Source of the DNA: Chloroflexota bacterium
GTDB taxonomy: Bacteria; Chloroflexota; Anaerolineae; Aggregatilineales; Phototrophicaceae
Reading direction: 5' to 3'
NCBI GenBank assembly: GCA_026706395.1
Contig: JAPOYU010000013.1
Coordinates: forward strand, 1-63,938
DNA: 63,938 bases
The notes under the pieces were generated by a model that saw only the letters and a program-made list of their open reading frames with translations, did not search any database and was not told where the DNA came from. Of this stretch, positions 36,213-47,132 are shown piece after piece. How positions within the stretch are numbered: the stretch's first letter is position 1; each line of letters begins with the position of its first letter. A program made the position numbers and the translations under genes.

Positions 36213-37385
36213 ATGCGAAAGCAACTGCGACGTGGGAATCAAGCGCTGCCGAAGCGACTTTTCATTATCATGGTGCTGGCGATCGTGTCAGGCGCTTTGA
36301 TCGCGCAGGCTTCTAGCGAGAATGAGTGCCGACCCAGTAATTTGAGGACTGACAACTGGTCCACCGACTTCTGCCAAAGCGCCGTGGACTTCGAGGAAAT
36401 CCTCGTTGGCAATCCGGTCAAGAACGGCATCCCGTCAGTTACGAGCCCCGCGATGGAATCAGTCGAAGCGGCCGCTGGCTGGTTGAGCGATCGTTCGCCG
36501 GTTATCGCTGTGGAAGTTGGCGAAGAGGCGCGCGCTTATCCGCTGGCGATTCTGATGTGGCACGAGATCGCTAATGACGTGATCGCCGACGTGCCGGTCG
36601 CGGTGACATTTTGCCCGCTATGCAACAGTTCCGTCACATTTGATCGTCGACTGAACGATGACATTCTTGAGTTTGGCGTCAGCGGCTTGCTCCGCAACAG
36701 CGATCTCATCATGTATGACTTCGAAACGGAGTCCTGGTGGCAGCAACTGACCGGCGAGGGTTTGGTCGGCGATTACGCCGGCGCCCTCCTCGATATCCTG
36801 CCGTCGCAAGTTGTCAGCTTCAGCAGCTTTTCCCGGAGGCGCCCCGATGGCTTGGTCATGTCGCGCGATACCGGATATAACCGGCAATACGGCATCAATC
36901 CTTATACCAACTACGATCAGGGTTCCGGTACGCCATTCTTGTTCCGGGGCGAAGTGGACTCGCGCTTGAGCCCGCCGGTCGCGCATGTGCTGGCCGCCAC
37001 GATCAACGGCCTTCCGGTCGCCTATCCGTTTGAGATCCTGCGGGACGAAGCTGTGGTCAACGATGTCGTCGGCGAGACGCCTGTCGCGGTCTTCTTCCAG
37101 GGCGGTGTGGCAAGCGCGCTCGGCGACTATGTCATTGACAATGCCCGCGACATCGGCACCGCTGGCATGTACGAGTCTACCCTGGACGGCGTCCTGCTCG
37201 CGTTCAGCGCCGACGGTGACGGGACATACCGTGACGATGCGACCGGGTCCTCCTGGAACGCCTACGGCGAGGCGATTGCCGGCGAGCTCGAAGGCGCCCA
37301 ACTGCGTTGGATAAATGCCTTCCCGCACTTCTGGTTCGCCTGGGCCGCTTTCCACCCCGATACTTTGGTCTACGGCTTGGACTAA
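36213..37385 (+). CDS. secreted DUF3179 protein, paralogue 1
   Basis: A 390-aa exported protein of the DUF3179 family. After a basic leader and hydrophobic core (FIIMVLAIVSGALIAQASS), the signature blocks follow: AYPLAILMWHEIANDV, VTFCPLCNSSVTFDR, FGVSGLLRNSDLIMYD and SWWQQLTGEGLVG. The CPLC pair is a redox- or metal-type Cys-x2-Cys. Family function is unknown. AGGGG precedes ATG 36213, and a CATAAT -10-like site is at 36183. It is divergent from the SGNH gene at 34.6 kb and is followed by its own paralogue. Confidence 0.85.
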   Translation: MRKQLRRGNQALPKRLFIIMVLAIVSGALIAQASSENECRPSNLRTDNWSTDFCQSAVDFEEILVGNPVKNGIPSVTSPAMESVEAAAGWLSDRSPVIAVEVGEEARAYPLAILMWHEIANDVIADVPVAVTFCPLCNSSVTFDRRLNDDILEFGVSGLLRNSDLIMYDFETESWWQQLTGEGLVGDYAGALLDILPSQVVSFSSFSRRRPDGLVMSRDTGYNRQYGINPYTNYDQGSGTPFLFRGEVDSRLSPPVAHVLAATINGLPVAYPFEILRDEAVVNDVVGETPVAVFFQGGVASALGDYVIDNARDIGTAGMYESTLDGVLLAFSADGDGTYRDDATGSSWNAYGEAIAGELEGAQLRWINAFPHFWFAWAAFHPDTLVYGLD

Positions 37386-37487
37386 AGCGCTGGATTTATG
37401 CACGACCGAGACGGGAGATCGGTGAAGCGCTTGCTTTATGCCCCGATTGTCCTGTCAAGGACCATAATGAGATTCGAAGGACAAACA

Positions 37488-38639
37488 ATGATTCAAGGAC
37501 TTAAACTCGTCTTGCTGCCCCTGCTGGTGTTTCTGTTGACGCCGGCGGCATCCATGGCGCAACTCAGCTGCGAAAACCCGCCGGCGCCCTTCAATGATGA
37601 AGGCGTCTTGGCGAACTGGCAGTCGGTCTGGAACTTGACCGATGTATGTAAAAGCGCGGAAGGCGTCTTTTATGAAATCATCTCGGGAGGCGTCGGCCGG
37701 GATGGGATCCCGCCGATCGACAATCCGCGCTTTGATGACCTGGAGACGGCCGATCGCTGGCTGCAAGCGGCTTCGCCCGTCATCGCCGTGGAAATCGACG
37801 GCGTCGCCCGCGCTTATCCGCTGGCGATACTGACGCGCCATGAAATTGCCAATGACCAAATCGGCGACACAGCAATCGCCGTCACCTTCTGCCCGCTTTG
37901 CAATAGCGCGATCGTCTTCAACCGGGAAGTCGACGGCGCGACGCTGCGCTTCGGCGTTAGCGGCATGCTGCGCAACAGCGACCTGATCATGTGGGATGAC
38001 TTGACGCAATCGCTGTGGCAGCAACTGACCGGCGAGGGCATCGTCGGCGCTTATACGGGCGCCTTGCTGGACATTGTCCCGTCACAATTAGTGGGCTACA
38101 GCGCCTTCAAGGAACGCTATCCACAAGGCGAAGTCTTGTCGACCCAAGGCGGTTTCTACGGCAGAAATCCTTATGTCGGCTACGATAGCAGCGCCAGCCC
38201 GTTCCTCTTTACCGGTACGCTCGATCCGCGTTTGCCCGCGACCGAGCGAGTCTTGGCCTTCACCATTGCTGACGCAAGCATCGCTTATCCCTTTTCTCTT
38301 CTATCAGAGGAAACCGTCATAAACGATACTTTCGCCGACGTAGAGCTTGTGGCGATTTGGCAGCCGGGCGCCTTTAGCGCGCTGGATGCCGCCAGAATTG
38401 ATGAGTCCTATGACGCCGGGATGGCTGCTTTATTCGACCGGGCAATCGACGGCATGACGCTAACCTTCAAGATCGATGACGAAATGATCATCGATGAGGA
38501 AACTGGCAGCGTCTGGAATATCTTCGGCAGCGCCACCAGCGGGGAACTGGCGGGAACGCAGTTGCGGGCCCTCGACGCCTTCCCGCATTTCTGGTTCGCC
38601 TGGGCGGCCTTCTATCCGGATACAAGAGTATATGGCTGA
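37488..38639 (+). CDS. secreted DUF3179 protein, paralogue 2
   Basis: A 383-aa second DUF3179 protein, with the same blocks as its neighbour: AYPLAILTRHEIANDQ, VTFCPLCNSAIVFNR, FGVSGMLRNSDLIMWD and SLWQQLTGEGIVG, ending DAFPHFWFAWAAFYPD. ATG 37488 gives a proper signal peptide (LVLLPLLVFLLTPAASMAQ) and has AAGGA 7 nt upstream, so the longer frame from 37398 is not used. It lies 102 bp after paralogue 1 and converges on the third SGNH gene. Tandem duplication is likely. Confidence 0.85.
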   Translation: MIQGLKLVLLPLLVFLLTPAASMAQLSCENPPAPFNDEGVLANWQSVWNLTDVCKSAEGVFYEIISGGVGRDGIPPIDNPRFDDLETADRWLQAASPVIAVEIDGVARAYPLAILTRHEIANDQIGDTAIAVTFCPLCNSAIVFNREVDGATLRFGVSGMLRNSDLIMWDDLTQSLWQQLTGEGIVGAYTGALLDIVPSQLVGYSAFKERYPQGEVLSTQGGFYGRNPYVGYDSSASPFLFTGTLDPRLPATERVLAFTIADASIAYPFSLLSEETVINDTFADVELVAIWQPGAFSALDAARIDESYDAGMAALFDRAIDGMTLTFKIDDEMIIDEETGSVWNIFGSATSGELAGTQLRALDAFPHFWFAWAAFYPDTRVYG

Positions 38640-38669
38640 ACTGGCCGAAGATGAGTACAAGAGCTGTCA

Positions 38670-39968
38670 CTATCGAATACAGTCCCTGAAATTCGAGTTG
38701 GCTTGAAAGCCCCCAAGGCAGCTTCTCAGCAAGAGCGCGATCTTCTGGTGCCCGGCATTGTTCCAATGCTCGTCGGGGGCATAATCAAGCTTTGCATCCA
38801 GCGCATTGACTGGATTTAGATAGTCAATTTGTAGTTCCTCAAGCAATTGGATCGCATTCTTAAAGAGCGCGCTCGGTCTGCCGATATCGCCTTGGCGTGG
38901 AATGAGCAGGACGAGCAGCGCGGTATCCTCCGCTACTGCCGCGTCTCTTAGGCGGTGCAGATATTCGCGCGTGATAGTCACGGACAAACTGCTCATACCT
39001 CCAACATCGTTTTTTATTCGGCCGATCGCATCGATAAACTGAAGCGCCAGCGTTCCCAAGCGGGTAGTCCCCACAAATCGCTCAATCTTGTTGGCGGGTG
39101 GATCGACGCCAGCTTGACGATAATAGAATGCGGAGCGCTGATCCAACTGAATGGCGTTTCCCCAGAGATCCCGCCAGACCACCACCGTCTCATCGGTGGG
39201 ATCTTCACTCGCGAACCAATCACTCAATGACAGCATATTGTTTTCAAAATCATTCATGTAAAAACCCAGAATTGTAACTTGCGGTTGAAGAAGCGGCGCG
39301 TAGGTCTCAAAGTTCTTCAGGGCATGATGAGTGCCGGCGCCGGGGATCGCGGTGTTCCATACAATGCTCTCCGGAGCGCTTGATTCGAGGATTTCTACAT
39401 AGGAACTGCCAACATCAGCCGTCATCCCAAAAGTAAATGAATCTCCCAGGATTAGGATCCGGTCGCGCAGAGCATAATCCTCATCGGCAAAAAAGGGCTG
39501 TGTATCAGAGAAGCCCTGAGGGTTAAGCGCGCAAGTGCGACTGACGGAGCCCTCCTCGCAATTCGCGAGCGCTACATCGCGGATAAAGTGACAACCGGCT
39601 TCGTCGCAAGTCCGCCAGGGCAGAAAGTCCTGGTATTCTGTCGGCAACTCCATAGGATAATACGTGCTGAACTCAAGAACCGTTAAAGCAACTTCCAAAA
39701 TAGCGAGTGTTGCGACGCAAACAAGCAATCCTGCCACCAAGTTCTGAGCCAGCCATCGCCGCAGTCGCGCCTGGCGAAGCCCGTATGCGAGCAGAGACAA
39801 ACCTAGCCCAACTGCTATCAGCATTAACTGAGGCGCATTAAAACCCGGACTGGCGGATGGAAGTAAATCCAGCGCGATGCTCAACAAGGCAATCGCAAAA
39901 CCAAGCGCGCCAACAAGGTGCAACGCCAAATTCGATATGGCTAGACGGCGTCGTGAACCAGTATTCAC
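38670..39968 (-). CDS. membrane-anchored SGNH hydrolase, paralogue 3
   Basis: A 432-aa protein starting at GTG 39968 with the same architecture as the genes at 33.2 and 34.6 kb: three TM helices, the Cys stretch (TCDEAGCHFIRD; ANCEEGSVSRTCALN), ILGDSFTFGMTADVG, YMNDFENN and PDEHWNNAGHQKIA. It is the most diverged of the three. It converges on DUF3179 paralogue 2 with only 30 bp between them. The interleaving suggests that the SGNH and DUF3179 proteins work on the same surface process, but this is inference. Confidence 0.82.
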   Translation of the reverse strand: MNTGSRRRLAISNLALHLVGALGFAIALLSIALDLLPSASPGFNAPQLMLIAVGLGLSLLAYGLRQARLRRWLAQNLVAGLLVCVATLAILEVALTVLEFSTYYPMELPTEYQDFLPWRTCDEAGCHFIRDVALANCEEGSVSRTCALNPQGFSDTQPFFADEDYALRDRILILGDSFTFGMTADVGSSYVEILESSAPESIVWNTAIPGAGTHHALKNFETYAPLLQPQVTILGFYMNDFENNMLSLSDWFASEDPTDETVVVWRDLWGNAIQLDQRSAFYYRQAGVDPPANKIERFVGTTRLGTLALQFIDAIGRIKNDVGGMSSLSVTITREYLHRLRDAAVAEDTALLVLLIPRQGDIGRPSALFKNAIQLLEELQIDYLNPVNALDAKLDYAPDEHWNNAGHQKIALLLRSCLGGFQANSNFRDCIR

Positions 39969-40012
39969 TCGATGGGTCCTCGCTGCGCGGACCTAAAAGT
40001 TCGCGCGCGAGC

Positions 40013-40783
40013 CTACAGGATCTGATCGAGGAATTCCTGCGTGCGCGGGTGATGCACGATATCGGGGCTGAAGAAGTTTTCGGGCGGGCCCTGCTCGACG
40101 ATCCGCCCCATATCCATGAATATGATGCGGTCAGCCACTTCCCGCGCGAAACCCATCTCATGCGTGACGACCAACATGGTCATGCCGGTGCGCGCCAACT
40201 CCTTCATAACATCGAGAACTTCCTTGATCATTTCCGGATCAAGCGCCGAGGTCGGCTCGTCAAAGAGCATGATCTTCGGTTCCATCGCCAGCGCCCGCGC
40301 AATCGCGACTCGCTGCTGCTGCCCGCCTGAAAGCTGTCCCGAATATTTGAATGCTTGTTCGGGGATTTCGACGCGCTCAAGCAGTTCCATCGCCCGTTGT
40401 TCGGCTCTGTCCCGCGCCCAATGCCGCACTTTCATCGGCGCCAGCGTAATATTGTCCATCACGGTCAAATGCGGGAAAAGGTTGAATTGCTGGAATACCA
40501 TGCCCGTCTCGCGGCGGATCTCAGCGATATTCTGCACATCATGGCTCAGTTCAATCCCGTTGACGATAATTGTGCCGTCTTGATGTTCTTCCAGGCGATT
40601 AATGCAGCGGATTAAAGTGGATTTGCCCGAGCCTGATGGTCCAATGATGACGAGCACTTCTGTCGGCATCACCTCCAGCGAGATATTCCTCAAGACATGG
40701 AAATCGCCGAACCACTTGTTCATTTCGCGACAGATAATGATCGGCTCGTCGCCCGCCATGACTTGACTGCTGCTGTCTTGCAT
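40013..40783 (-). CDS. polar amino-acid ABC transporter ATPase
   Basis: A 256-aa ABC ATPase of the GlnQ/AapP group. Walker A is GPSGSGKST, the Q-loop is in [12 protein letters not shown], the signature is LSGGQQQR, Walker B is [13 protein letters not shown] and the H-loop is VVTHEMGFA. It powers import by the two permeases encoded directly upstream. It is the last gene of the 48.2-to-40.0-kb minus-strand transporter locus, 55 bp after the large permease gene, and has AGGT ahead of ATG 40783. Substrate class (polar amino acids) follows from family and context. Confidence 0.95.
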   Translation of the reverse strand: MQDSSSQVMAGDEPIIICREMNKWFGDFHVLRNISLEVMPTEVLVIIGPSGSGKSTLIRCINRLEEHQDGTIIVNGIELSHDVQNIAEIRRETGMVFQQFNLFPHLTVMDNITLAPMKVRHWARDRAEQRAMELLERVEIPEQAFKYSGQLSGGQQQRVAIARALAMEPKIMLFDEPTSALDPEMIKEVLDVMKELARTGMTMLVVTHEMGFAREVADRIIFMDMGRIVEQGPPENFFSPDIVHHPRTQEFLDQIL

Positions 40784-40838
40784 GTGAACCTCCGCGATTC
40801 TCTTCTGCCCGCCAGCCGCGTCGCGCGGCGGCCTCCGG

Positions 40839-43800
40839 TCAGAGCCGCTCCGCCCGTATCGCGCCTGAGCCGGTCGCTTCGATCCGGCGGCTTATGTAAG
40901 ACATGATATAGCTGAAGACGAAATAGATGATAGCGGCGTACAGGAATGTCTCTTGACGGCGCTGCAAGAATTCCGGCTGCGCGACCACCCGATTGGCGAT
41001 CCCCGTGATATCCGCCAAGCCGATGATAGAGACCAGCGATGTATCTTTGAACAGTGAGATAAACTGACCGACCAGCGCGGGTATAACGGCGCGCAACGCT
41101 TGCGGCAGCAATATGTGGATGGTCGTCTGCCAGGTTGACAAACCGACAGCCTGCGCCGCCTCGGTTTGGCCGATATCCAGCGACTGCAAGCCGCCGCGGA
41201 CGTTTTCCGCCAGATAAGCGGCGCTAAACATGGTTATGGCGACCCAGGCCCGCACCAGATTTTCGATGCTCGCCAAAGTGGGATCGACCAGAGGCACCAA
41301 CAGCACAGCCAAAAATAGCAGCGTAATCAGAGGAACGCCGCGCACAACCTCTATGTACAGGATGCAGGCATACTTGACGGCGGGCAGCCTGCTGCGCCGG
41401 CCCAGCGCCAGCGCCAGTCCGATCGGAAAGGACGCGCCGATGCCAAGGATGGTCAACTGCAAGGTGATCATAAGACCGCCCCACAACCGCTTGTCTGAAA
41501 GAGGCAGCAGCTCCTCAGGCGAGGTTTTTAATATGCCCTGGACCTCCAGCCCGGTGACCAGACTCGGCAGAATCAGCAGCGCGGCAACCCAGGCGCCGAA
41601 GACCGCCAGCATTCCCTCCCTGGAATAGCGCTGCAATAGCGGCCCTGCCTGCGCCGCTTCCGTCTTGCGCTTTTCCTCCTGCGCGCCTTCGCCACGCTTG
41701 AACGCCAGCGCGCCGATTATGAGCCAGACGATGAAATAAATCGTCGACCAGCGATCGACCTGCGTCCAACTCTGCATCCACAAATAGGTCAGCAGTAGCA
41801 GACCGGTGATAACGCGATTGGAGCTCCAGCGGGTCGCGCCGCTGAAGAACATCCAGCCCAGCCAGAACACGACCGCCAGGCCCGCTATCAAGGACGAGGA
41901 GCCTGCCACAGCTTGCGATAGCGCATTTGCATCCAGCAATACAAAAAGAAAAGCGATACAGGAGATGAGATAGCCGTAGCGCTTGGTATTCGCATCCAGC
42001 CTCTGTCTAAGCTCGGCGCCGCGAGTGCCGAGGAACACGCCGAGGGCCGCAATGAGCAGCCAGATCAAGACCGAATTGACGGGATCACCGTACCAGCCGT
42101 CCCAGACCAGGTTGATCACCGCCGCCTGCGCCACTTGGGCGAAAAAGCCGCCGACCAGCAAGGCATAGCCCAAAGCGCCGTTGTAATTCAAGCCGATGCA
42201 ATACATCAGCAGCAGCCAGATCAATCCGCCCGCCAGACTGCCCAGCGTCCCGCCGGAAAGGCCGCCAACCCCGGAAGACAACACGTACATCACAAAGGGG
42301 AAAATACCCCAACCGTATACAAGCATTCGATTGAGCGAGCCTTCGGCCTCTTCCCCGCTGTTCGCGGCATTGAGCCAGGCTTCAATGCGGCGCGCCAGCA
42401 GCACGACGCCGAATGCAGCCGCCAGCTTGAGAACCACCGCCGGCAAACCAAGGACCGCTCCAGCGCCGTCCAGCAGCGCGAAGTACGCCAACAGAATCAG
42501 CAGTGGGCTCAGCGCCAGAGCAAGCAAAACCAGACGACTGTTGCCGCCTTTGAAGACCGAGTTTTCGCCGATGATATGGGCGTAGACGCGCCCGAGCAAA
42601 TAGCCCCATACCACTGTGATGAAGAATGGCAGCAGCAAGGCCTCGATCTGCTGGAAGAACGGCGGTATGGTGTGAACCAGATAGGTCTGCAAGTCGCGCA
42701 ATCCGCGGAACTGATTGTCAATGAGGACGACGAACGGGATATTCTTTCCGTCAATCGTTGGCCGGCTCTCGGTGATGACCAGGTCATTGTCGGTCAATCG
42801 GACGAATCGAGATTCGGTGGCGCTGAGCGTTCGCTCAACGATGGGATGAACGCCGTCAACCGCCAGAATCGCAATGCCCTCTTCGCCGTCGGGAGCATCT
42901 TTCGTCAGGATGTACCAGCCGTCCGCCGGGATATCATAAGTGACCATATCGTCCGGGCTGCGGAGGACGCCCTCAGCCAGGATCTCGAGCGATCTGGCAT
43001 CGCGGATGGCTACTGACATCGGCGTATTAGCGAGATCGTATATCTCCAGGACCGATTGCGGCGTCAGCAGCCGCACGAACATGTCGCGAAGGAATTCGGC
43101 TTCGCGGGCCGAGGGTTTGAGCAGTACTTCAGCGTCATCGCTCTGGCCGGGCGCGCCGATGAAATCCTCGGAGAGTTGTACCACGAGCAGCTTGCCCAGA
43201 TCTTCCAGTTGCTCACTTGCAAGCGTGACCGTGGTCAGCTGCCTGATCGCGTCGTGAAGCTCGGCCGGCACGCTGTCGCCCATTGACAGATTGACCGTGC
43301 CATCCTCCACCGCCCCCAGCGCGTCGAGGATCGTGGTTTCGCGTGGATCCAAGCCTCTGGCGGCGCGCTCCAGCCGTCCCAGCCAAAGCCGCAAAACGGA
43401 AACCTGGCTTTCCCCGTCCGTCAGCCGCCCGCCAATGGCGCCGACATACTGCGCAGTCGAAGCGAGCATGTCGTTTGTGCGCGAAAAAGTGCGGATGTTA
43501 AGACGTGTGCGTTCTTCTAATCCCTCGGTCAATTCGCCGCTGACCATTTTGTCGAAGGTCGCGCCTGTCGCCGCTTGCTGATTCAGTCGGTTGCGGGCCG
43601 CGTTGGCCAGCGCGTTTGTGGCCCGGTCAGAAAAGCCGGCGAGATCGCTCAATGTATGGATGTCTGCGACCTCGTCCAGCGCGAGACGCAGCGAAACCGT
43701 CTCCCCCTCTTGCGCTATGAACGCCAGATCTCGTTGCGGACTTATGGTGGAAGCGCGATCCCGAACCTCGACATTGCCCGCAGTGAAATACGAACTCGGC

Positions 43801-44237
43801 TGGGCTATTGTCGTTTCGATGACCGGAGGCAGCAGCGCCAGCAAAACGAACGCCGCGAGAGCGACGCCGACGAGAATCCGCAAGGATCGGCGCGCCCAGG
43901 CTGCCAGGCTCACGCCGGTCAACAATGCCGAGACGAGCACCACCAGGGCGATGCGCCATTCGAAGATGGGCTCGAAGGACAGCACCATGAACAGGCGCTG
44001 ATTGTTGATTATGCTGAACCAGTTGGCCGTCCCGATAGACCAGTCGAAGAAGCCGAAAACCAGAATCAGAATCAGCAATGACGCGAGTAGCGTAACGACA
44101 ACATCAGCTGGCGAGCCAAAAAGATTTTGCCGCATCCAGCCGACCAGACCAACTTCCAGCTTTGGCGGCGGACGACTGCCTTCGTCCTCATGATTGATGA
44201 TCGTCTTGCTCGCATCGACAATTGGCTGTTCCGACAT
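40839..44237 (-). CDS. oversized amino-acid ABC permease (AapM-like, 1132 aa)
   Basis: Only the C-terminal 215 residues (918-1132) form the usual His/Glu/Gln-type permease domain, with the ATPase-contact loop [20 protein letters not shown]. Ahead of it are three N-terminal TM helices (about 35-145), a soluble domain of about 390 residues presumably outside the membrane (about 150-535), and roughly eight further TM helices (about 540-840). AapM proteins are normally some 300-400 aa. The extra domain has no family I recognise and could act as a tethered sensor or receptor. It starts 7 nt after the partner permease gene. Confidence 0.85.
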   Translation of the reverse strand: MSEQPIVDASKTIINHEDEGSRPPPKLEVGLVGWMRQNLFGSPADVVVTLLASLLILILVFGFFDWSIGTANWFSIINNQRLFMVLSFEPIFEWRIALVVLVSALLTGVSLAAWARRSLRILVGVALAAFVLLALLPPVIETTIAQPSSYFTAGNVEVRDRASTISPQRDLAFIAQEGETVSLRLALDEVADIHTLSDLAGFSDRATNALANAARNRLNQQAATGATFDKMVSGELTEGLEERTRLNIRTFSRTNDMLASTAQYVGAIGGRLTDGESQVSVLRLWLGRLERAARGLDPRETTILDALGAVEDGTVNLSMGDSVPAELHDAIRQLTTVTLASEQLEDLGKLLVVQLSEDFIGAPGQSDDAEVLLKPSAREAEFLRDMFVRLLTPQSVLEIYDLANTPMSVAIRDARSLEILAEGVLRSPDDMVTYDIPADGWYILTKDAPDGEEGIAILAVDGVHPIVERTLSATESRFVRLTDNDLVITESRPTIDGKNIPFVVLIDNQFRGLRDLQTYLVHTIPPFFQQIEALLLPFFITVVWGYLLGRVYAHIIGENSVFKGGNSRLVLLALALSPLLILLAYFALLDGAGAVLGLPAVVLKLAAAFGVVLLARRIEAWLNAANSGEEAEGSLNRMLVYGWGIFPFVMYVLSSGVGGLSGGTLGSLAGGLIWLLLMYCIGLNYNGALGYALLVGGFFAQVAQAAVINLVWDGWYGDPVNSVLIWLLIAALGVFLGTRGAELRQRLDANTKRYGYLISCIAFLFVLLDANALSQAVAGSSSLIAGLAVVFWLGWMFFSGATRWSSNRVITGLLLLTYLWMQSWTQVDRWSTIYFIVWLIIGALAFKRGEGAQEEKRKTEAAQAGPLLQRYSREGMLAVFGAWVAALLILPSLVTGLEVQGILKTSPEELLPLSDKRLWGGLMITLQLTILGIGASFPIGLALALGRRSRLPAVKYACILYIEVVRGVPLITLLFLAVLLVPLVDPTLASIENLVRAWVAITMFSAAYLAENVRGGLQSLDIGQTEAAQAVGLSTWQTTIHILLPQALRAVIPALVGQFISLFKDTSLVSIIGLADITGIANRVVAQPEFLQRRQETFLYAAIIYFVFSYIMSYISRRIEATGSGAIRAERL

Positions 44238-44244
44238 CGGGCCT

Positions 44245-45774
44245 CTACCTCGTCACCAATTGGAAGCGCTGATTGATCAGGTTCATCACCAGCGAAATGC
44301 TAAGGCTGATGAAAAGATAGGCGAGCAGGACCATCAGGATGCCGGTCACCGACTGGCCCGACTGGTTGATGATGGTGAAGGTCACCTGATAGATATCGGT
44401 ATAGGCGACCGCGATAGCCAAACTGGAGTTCTTCGACAGATTCAGGAATTGATTGCCCAGCGGCGGGATGATGACCCGCAGCGCCTGCGGCAGAACAACG
44501 AGCCGGAGCATGTCGCCTTGAGACAAACCAAGCGCGCGCGAAGCCTCGAGCTGCCCTTTGGGCACCGCTTGGATGCCCGCGCGTACGATTTCCGCGATAA
44601 AGGCGGAAGTATATATCACCAAGCCCAGGAAAACCGCCAGATAAGACGGCGAAATCTCGATGCCGGTTTCCACATTGCGCCCGCGGCGGTCGAGGGTCGG
44701 CGGACGGAAGATCAAGGGCTGACGCGTATATTCCAGTTCCTGCTCGATCGTCAGCATGCCCGATTCAAAAGCATCGTCATAGGGCATCTCGACGACGGCG
44801 TCGCGCTCGTCGTAGACGGCGATCATTGATGGCGTCGGGCGCATGCCTATGATCAGCCAGCCCAGCAGCACAAATCCTGTGAACGCGATCAAAGCAATGC
44901 GCGTCTTGGGTATCGGTTGCCCGGTCGATTCGGTGATATAGCCGAAGTAACGCCACAGCAAGATCGCAACGATGACGCCTATGACGACGAATACCATCCA
45001 CACGCCAAAATACGAGGACGGAATCAATTCGAAAATAGCGACGCCCTTTATGCTGATGTAGATGCCCGGAAGGAACTCTATCGGACTGCCCGAACCGACC
45101 AACACGATGCCGAAGAGATTGACAAGAATCACAAGCGCAATCCCCACTTGCCGGACGCCCGTGCGCCAGGCGGGCCGGCGCAGCCCCCCGCTGTATTGCC
45201 ATATCAGCAGGATGACGACGAGCGATAGCCCAAATTGCAGCAGAGGCAAGCTGCGGATGCCTTCTTGCGGGAAGGCGAAAGCTTCCTGCTGTGGCGGCAA
45301 GGCGAATATGACGATGTAAAACCAGGCGAAGATCTGTAGAAGAATCGGCGTATTGCGCAGGACTTCAACATAAGAGCGGGACAGAGTGCGTATTAGAAAG
45401 TTGCGGCTCAGCAAAAAGATGCCGACCATGATGCCGAGGACGGTGGTCGCGACCAGGCCGAGCAAAACGACCCGCAAGGTATTGATGAAGCCGACGCGAA
45501 ACGCGTCAATATACCGATCGTTGGAGGAATAACTGCCGGAATCGGCCAGATCGAAGCCGGCGCGGTTCTGCAGGAATTCAAAATTTGGGGACTGATTGGT
45601 CGATTCAAGGGCGGTATTGATGCGGGTCTGCAAGTTGTTCAACACAATGACGACGATGACGGCGAAGATGATTTGAGCGATGCCTTGCAGTATGCGGCCG
45701 TCGCGGAAAACCGCTGGCAGCAAGTTTTCTTGTTGCCCCTGGGGTTTCAACGCCATTGGTTGCTCTGAGGACAT
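44245..45774 (-). CDS. amino-acid ABC permease (AapQ-like)
   Basis: A 509-aa inner-membrane permease. A permease domain is split by a long insertion: its first part (NTLRVVLLGLVATTVLGIMV; LRNTPILLQIFAWFY) is at about 95-165, three or four extra TM helices follow at about 185-320, and the second part with the EAA-type loop EASRALGLSQGDMLRLVVLP is at about 380-500. This matches AapQ-type proteins, which are larger than HisQ. It pairs with the 1132-aa permease. The 220-bp spacer to the binding-protein gene has no strong terminator, so read-through from upstream is possible. Confidence 0.9.
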   Translation of the reverse strand: MSSEQPMALKPQGQQENLLPAVFRDGRILQGIAQIIFAVIVVIVLNNLQTRINTALESTNQSPNFEFLQNRAGFDLADSGSYSSNDRYIDAFRVGFINTLRVVLLGLVATTVLGIMVGIFLLSRNFLIRTLSRSYVEVLRNTPILLQIFAWFYIVIFALPPQQEAFAFPQEGIRSLPLLQFGLSLVVILLIWQYSGGLRRPAWRTGVRQVGIALVILVNLFGIVLVGSGSPIEFLPGIYISIKGVAIFELIPSSYFGVWMVFVVIGVIVAILLWRYFGYITESTGQPIPKTRIALIAFTGFVLLGWLIIGMRPTPSMIAVYDERDAVVEMPYDDAFESGMLTIEQELEYTRQPLIFRPPTLDRRGRNVETGIEISPSYLAVFLGLVIYTSAFIAEIVRAGIQAVPKGQLEASRALGLSQGDMLRLVVLPQALRVIIPPLGNQFLNLSKNSSLAIAVAYTDIYQVTFTIINQSGQSVTGILMVLLAYLFISLSISLVMNLINQRFQLVTR

Positions 45775-45995
45775 TACAAAATATTCTAAGGATCAACTAA
45801 GCCGTTTGCTGCATCAATTCTAAGCAAAACAGCGGCATCTGACAAATTTTGCTTCAAATACCTGTTTTGGCCAATAAATTCTGACTGGAAAGTCTTCAGA
45901 CAGCTGCAAATCACTTATGTCAGAAAAAGAAACAAACTGCGTCGCCTTGCGGATGACAGGCCTCGTTGAAGTCACGCCGGCCAATCCAGCTGGCT

Positions 45996-47024
45996 TTAAC
46001 GGAAGGGCGCGGCATAGAGCAGACCGCCATCCGTCCAAAGGGCGTTTAAGCCGCGCTCCAGGGCGAAGATCGTATCCGGACCCAAGTGACGGTCGAAGAG
46101 TTCGCCATAATTGCCCAACTGACTGATCACGTCTACCATGAACCCATCTTTGATACCCAGATATCCGCCGGCCACGTTATCGCCAAGGCCCAGCAGACGG
46201 CCGATTTCGGCATCGTCGCTGCTCATGTAATCGCTGATATTCATGCTGTTGATGCCGAGTTCCTCCGCGATAATCATGCCGTAAATGGTCCAGCGAATGA
46301 CATCAGCGAAGCTGGCGTCGCTTTGCGGGCTGAGCGGACCGAGGGGCTCCTTGCTGATGACATCGGGCAGGATCAGGTGTGATCCGGGATCGGCCGAGGT
46401 GGCTTTGCGGGAGATCAACTGGCTCACATCCGATGTGATCGCGTCGCAGGCCCCCGCTTCGTAGGCATCCATACCGGCATCGGTATCCTGGAAGGTCTTC
46501 AGCGTCCAATCGGCTTCCAGGCTGTTGATGAGATCGGTGATGTTGAGTTCGGTCGTGCTGCCGGCGTTGGCGCAGATGGTGATGCTTTCATCAGCCAGTT
46601 CTTCAAGCGACGCCGCGCCAAAGTCAACCTTGACCATGATGCCCTGACCGTCATAGAAGGTCGTAGGAGCGAAGGTAGCGCCCCATTCGGTATCTCGGCT
46701 GAGCGTCCAGGTCGTGTTGCGGCTGATCATATCCACCTCGCCGCTGGCCAAAGCTACCGGACGTTCGGCGGAAGTGAGCGAGCGAAAAGCAACCGCGTTC
46801 GCGTCGCCGAGGATGGCGGCGGCCACCGCTCGGCAAAAGTCGGTATCGAAGCCGACATAATCTCCCGCATCGTTCTGCGCGCCGAAGCCGGGCAGCACTG
46901 CGTTCACGCCGCAGAGCAGCTCGCCGCGTTCCTGAATGCGGCGGAGAATAGCGCCGTCATTCTGCGCCAGGGACGGCACCGCCAGCGCCAGCAGACATGA
47001 AAATATCTGAATGAGACGTTTCAT
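45996..47024 (-). CDS. amino-acid-binding protein of the ABC transporter, copy 1
   Basis: A 342-aa periplasmic-type binding protein of the AapJ/family-3 type. It has a signal peptide (MKRLIQIFSCLLALAVPSLAQ), then LLCGVNAVLPGFG, DFCRAVAAAILGD and SRNTTWTLSRDTEWG as hallmark blocks. ATG 47024 is chosen because GAGGGA lies 7 nt before it. It would bind polar amino acids and deliver them to the permeases. It is closely related to the gene directly upstream (47.1-48.2 kb), so the pair is a tandem duplication. It has no lipobox. Confidence 0.94.
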   Translation of the reverse strand: MKRLIQIFSCLLALAVPSLAQNDGAILRRIQERGELLCGVNAVLPGFGAQNDAGDYVGFDTDFCRAVAAAILGDANAVAFRSLTSAERPVALASGEVDMISRNTTWTLSRDTEWGATFAPTTFYDGQGIMVKVDFGAASLEELADESITICANAGSTTELNITDLINSLEADWTLKTFQDTDAGMDAYEAGACDAITSDVSQLISRKATSADPGSHLILPDVISKEPLGPLSPQSDASFADVIRWTIYGMIIAEELGINSMNISDYMSSDDAEIGRLLGLGDNVAGGYLGIKDGFMVDVISQLGNYGELFDRHLGPDTIFALERGLNALWTDGGLLYAAPFR

Positions 47025-47061
47025 ATTTGTTCCCTCGGCCCTCCCGGCGGGGCTAACCAAA

Positions 47062-47102
47062 CGAAAACGGGGCCTGCCGTCTCTTTGACGACATGCCCCG
47101 TT
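47062..47102 (-). terminator. rho-independent terminator between the binding-protein genes
   Basis: On the minus strand AACGGGGC and GCCCCGTT pair, with a partly paired interior, and are followed by TTCGTTT. It follows the stop of copy 2, so it may attenuate read-through and make copy 2 the more abundant transcript. Confidence 0.75.
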
Positions 47103-47132
47103 CGGATTTCGACTGGATCGATCAGCGTCGGT

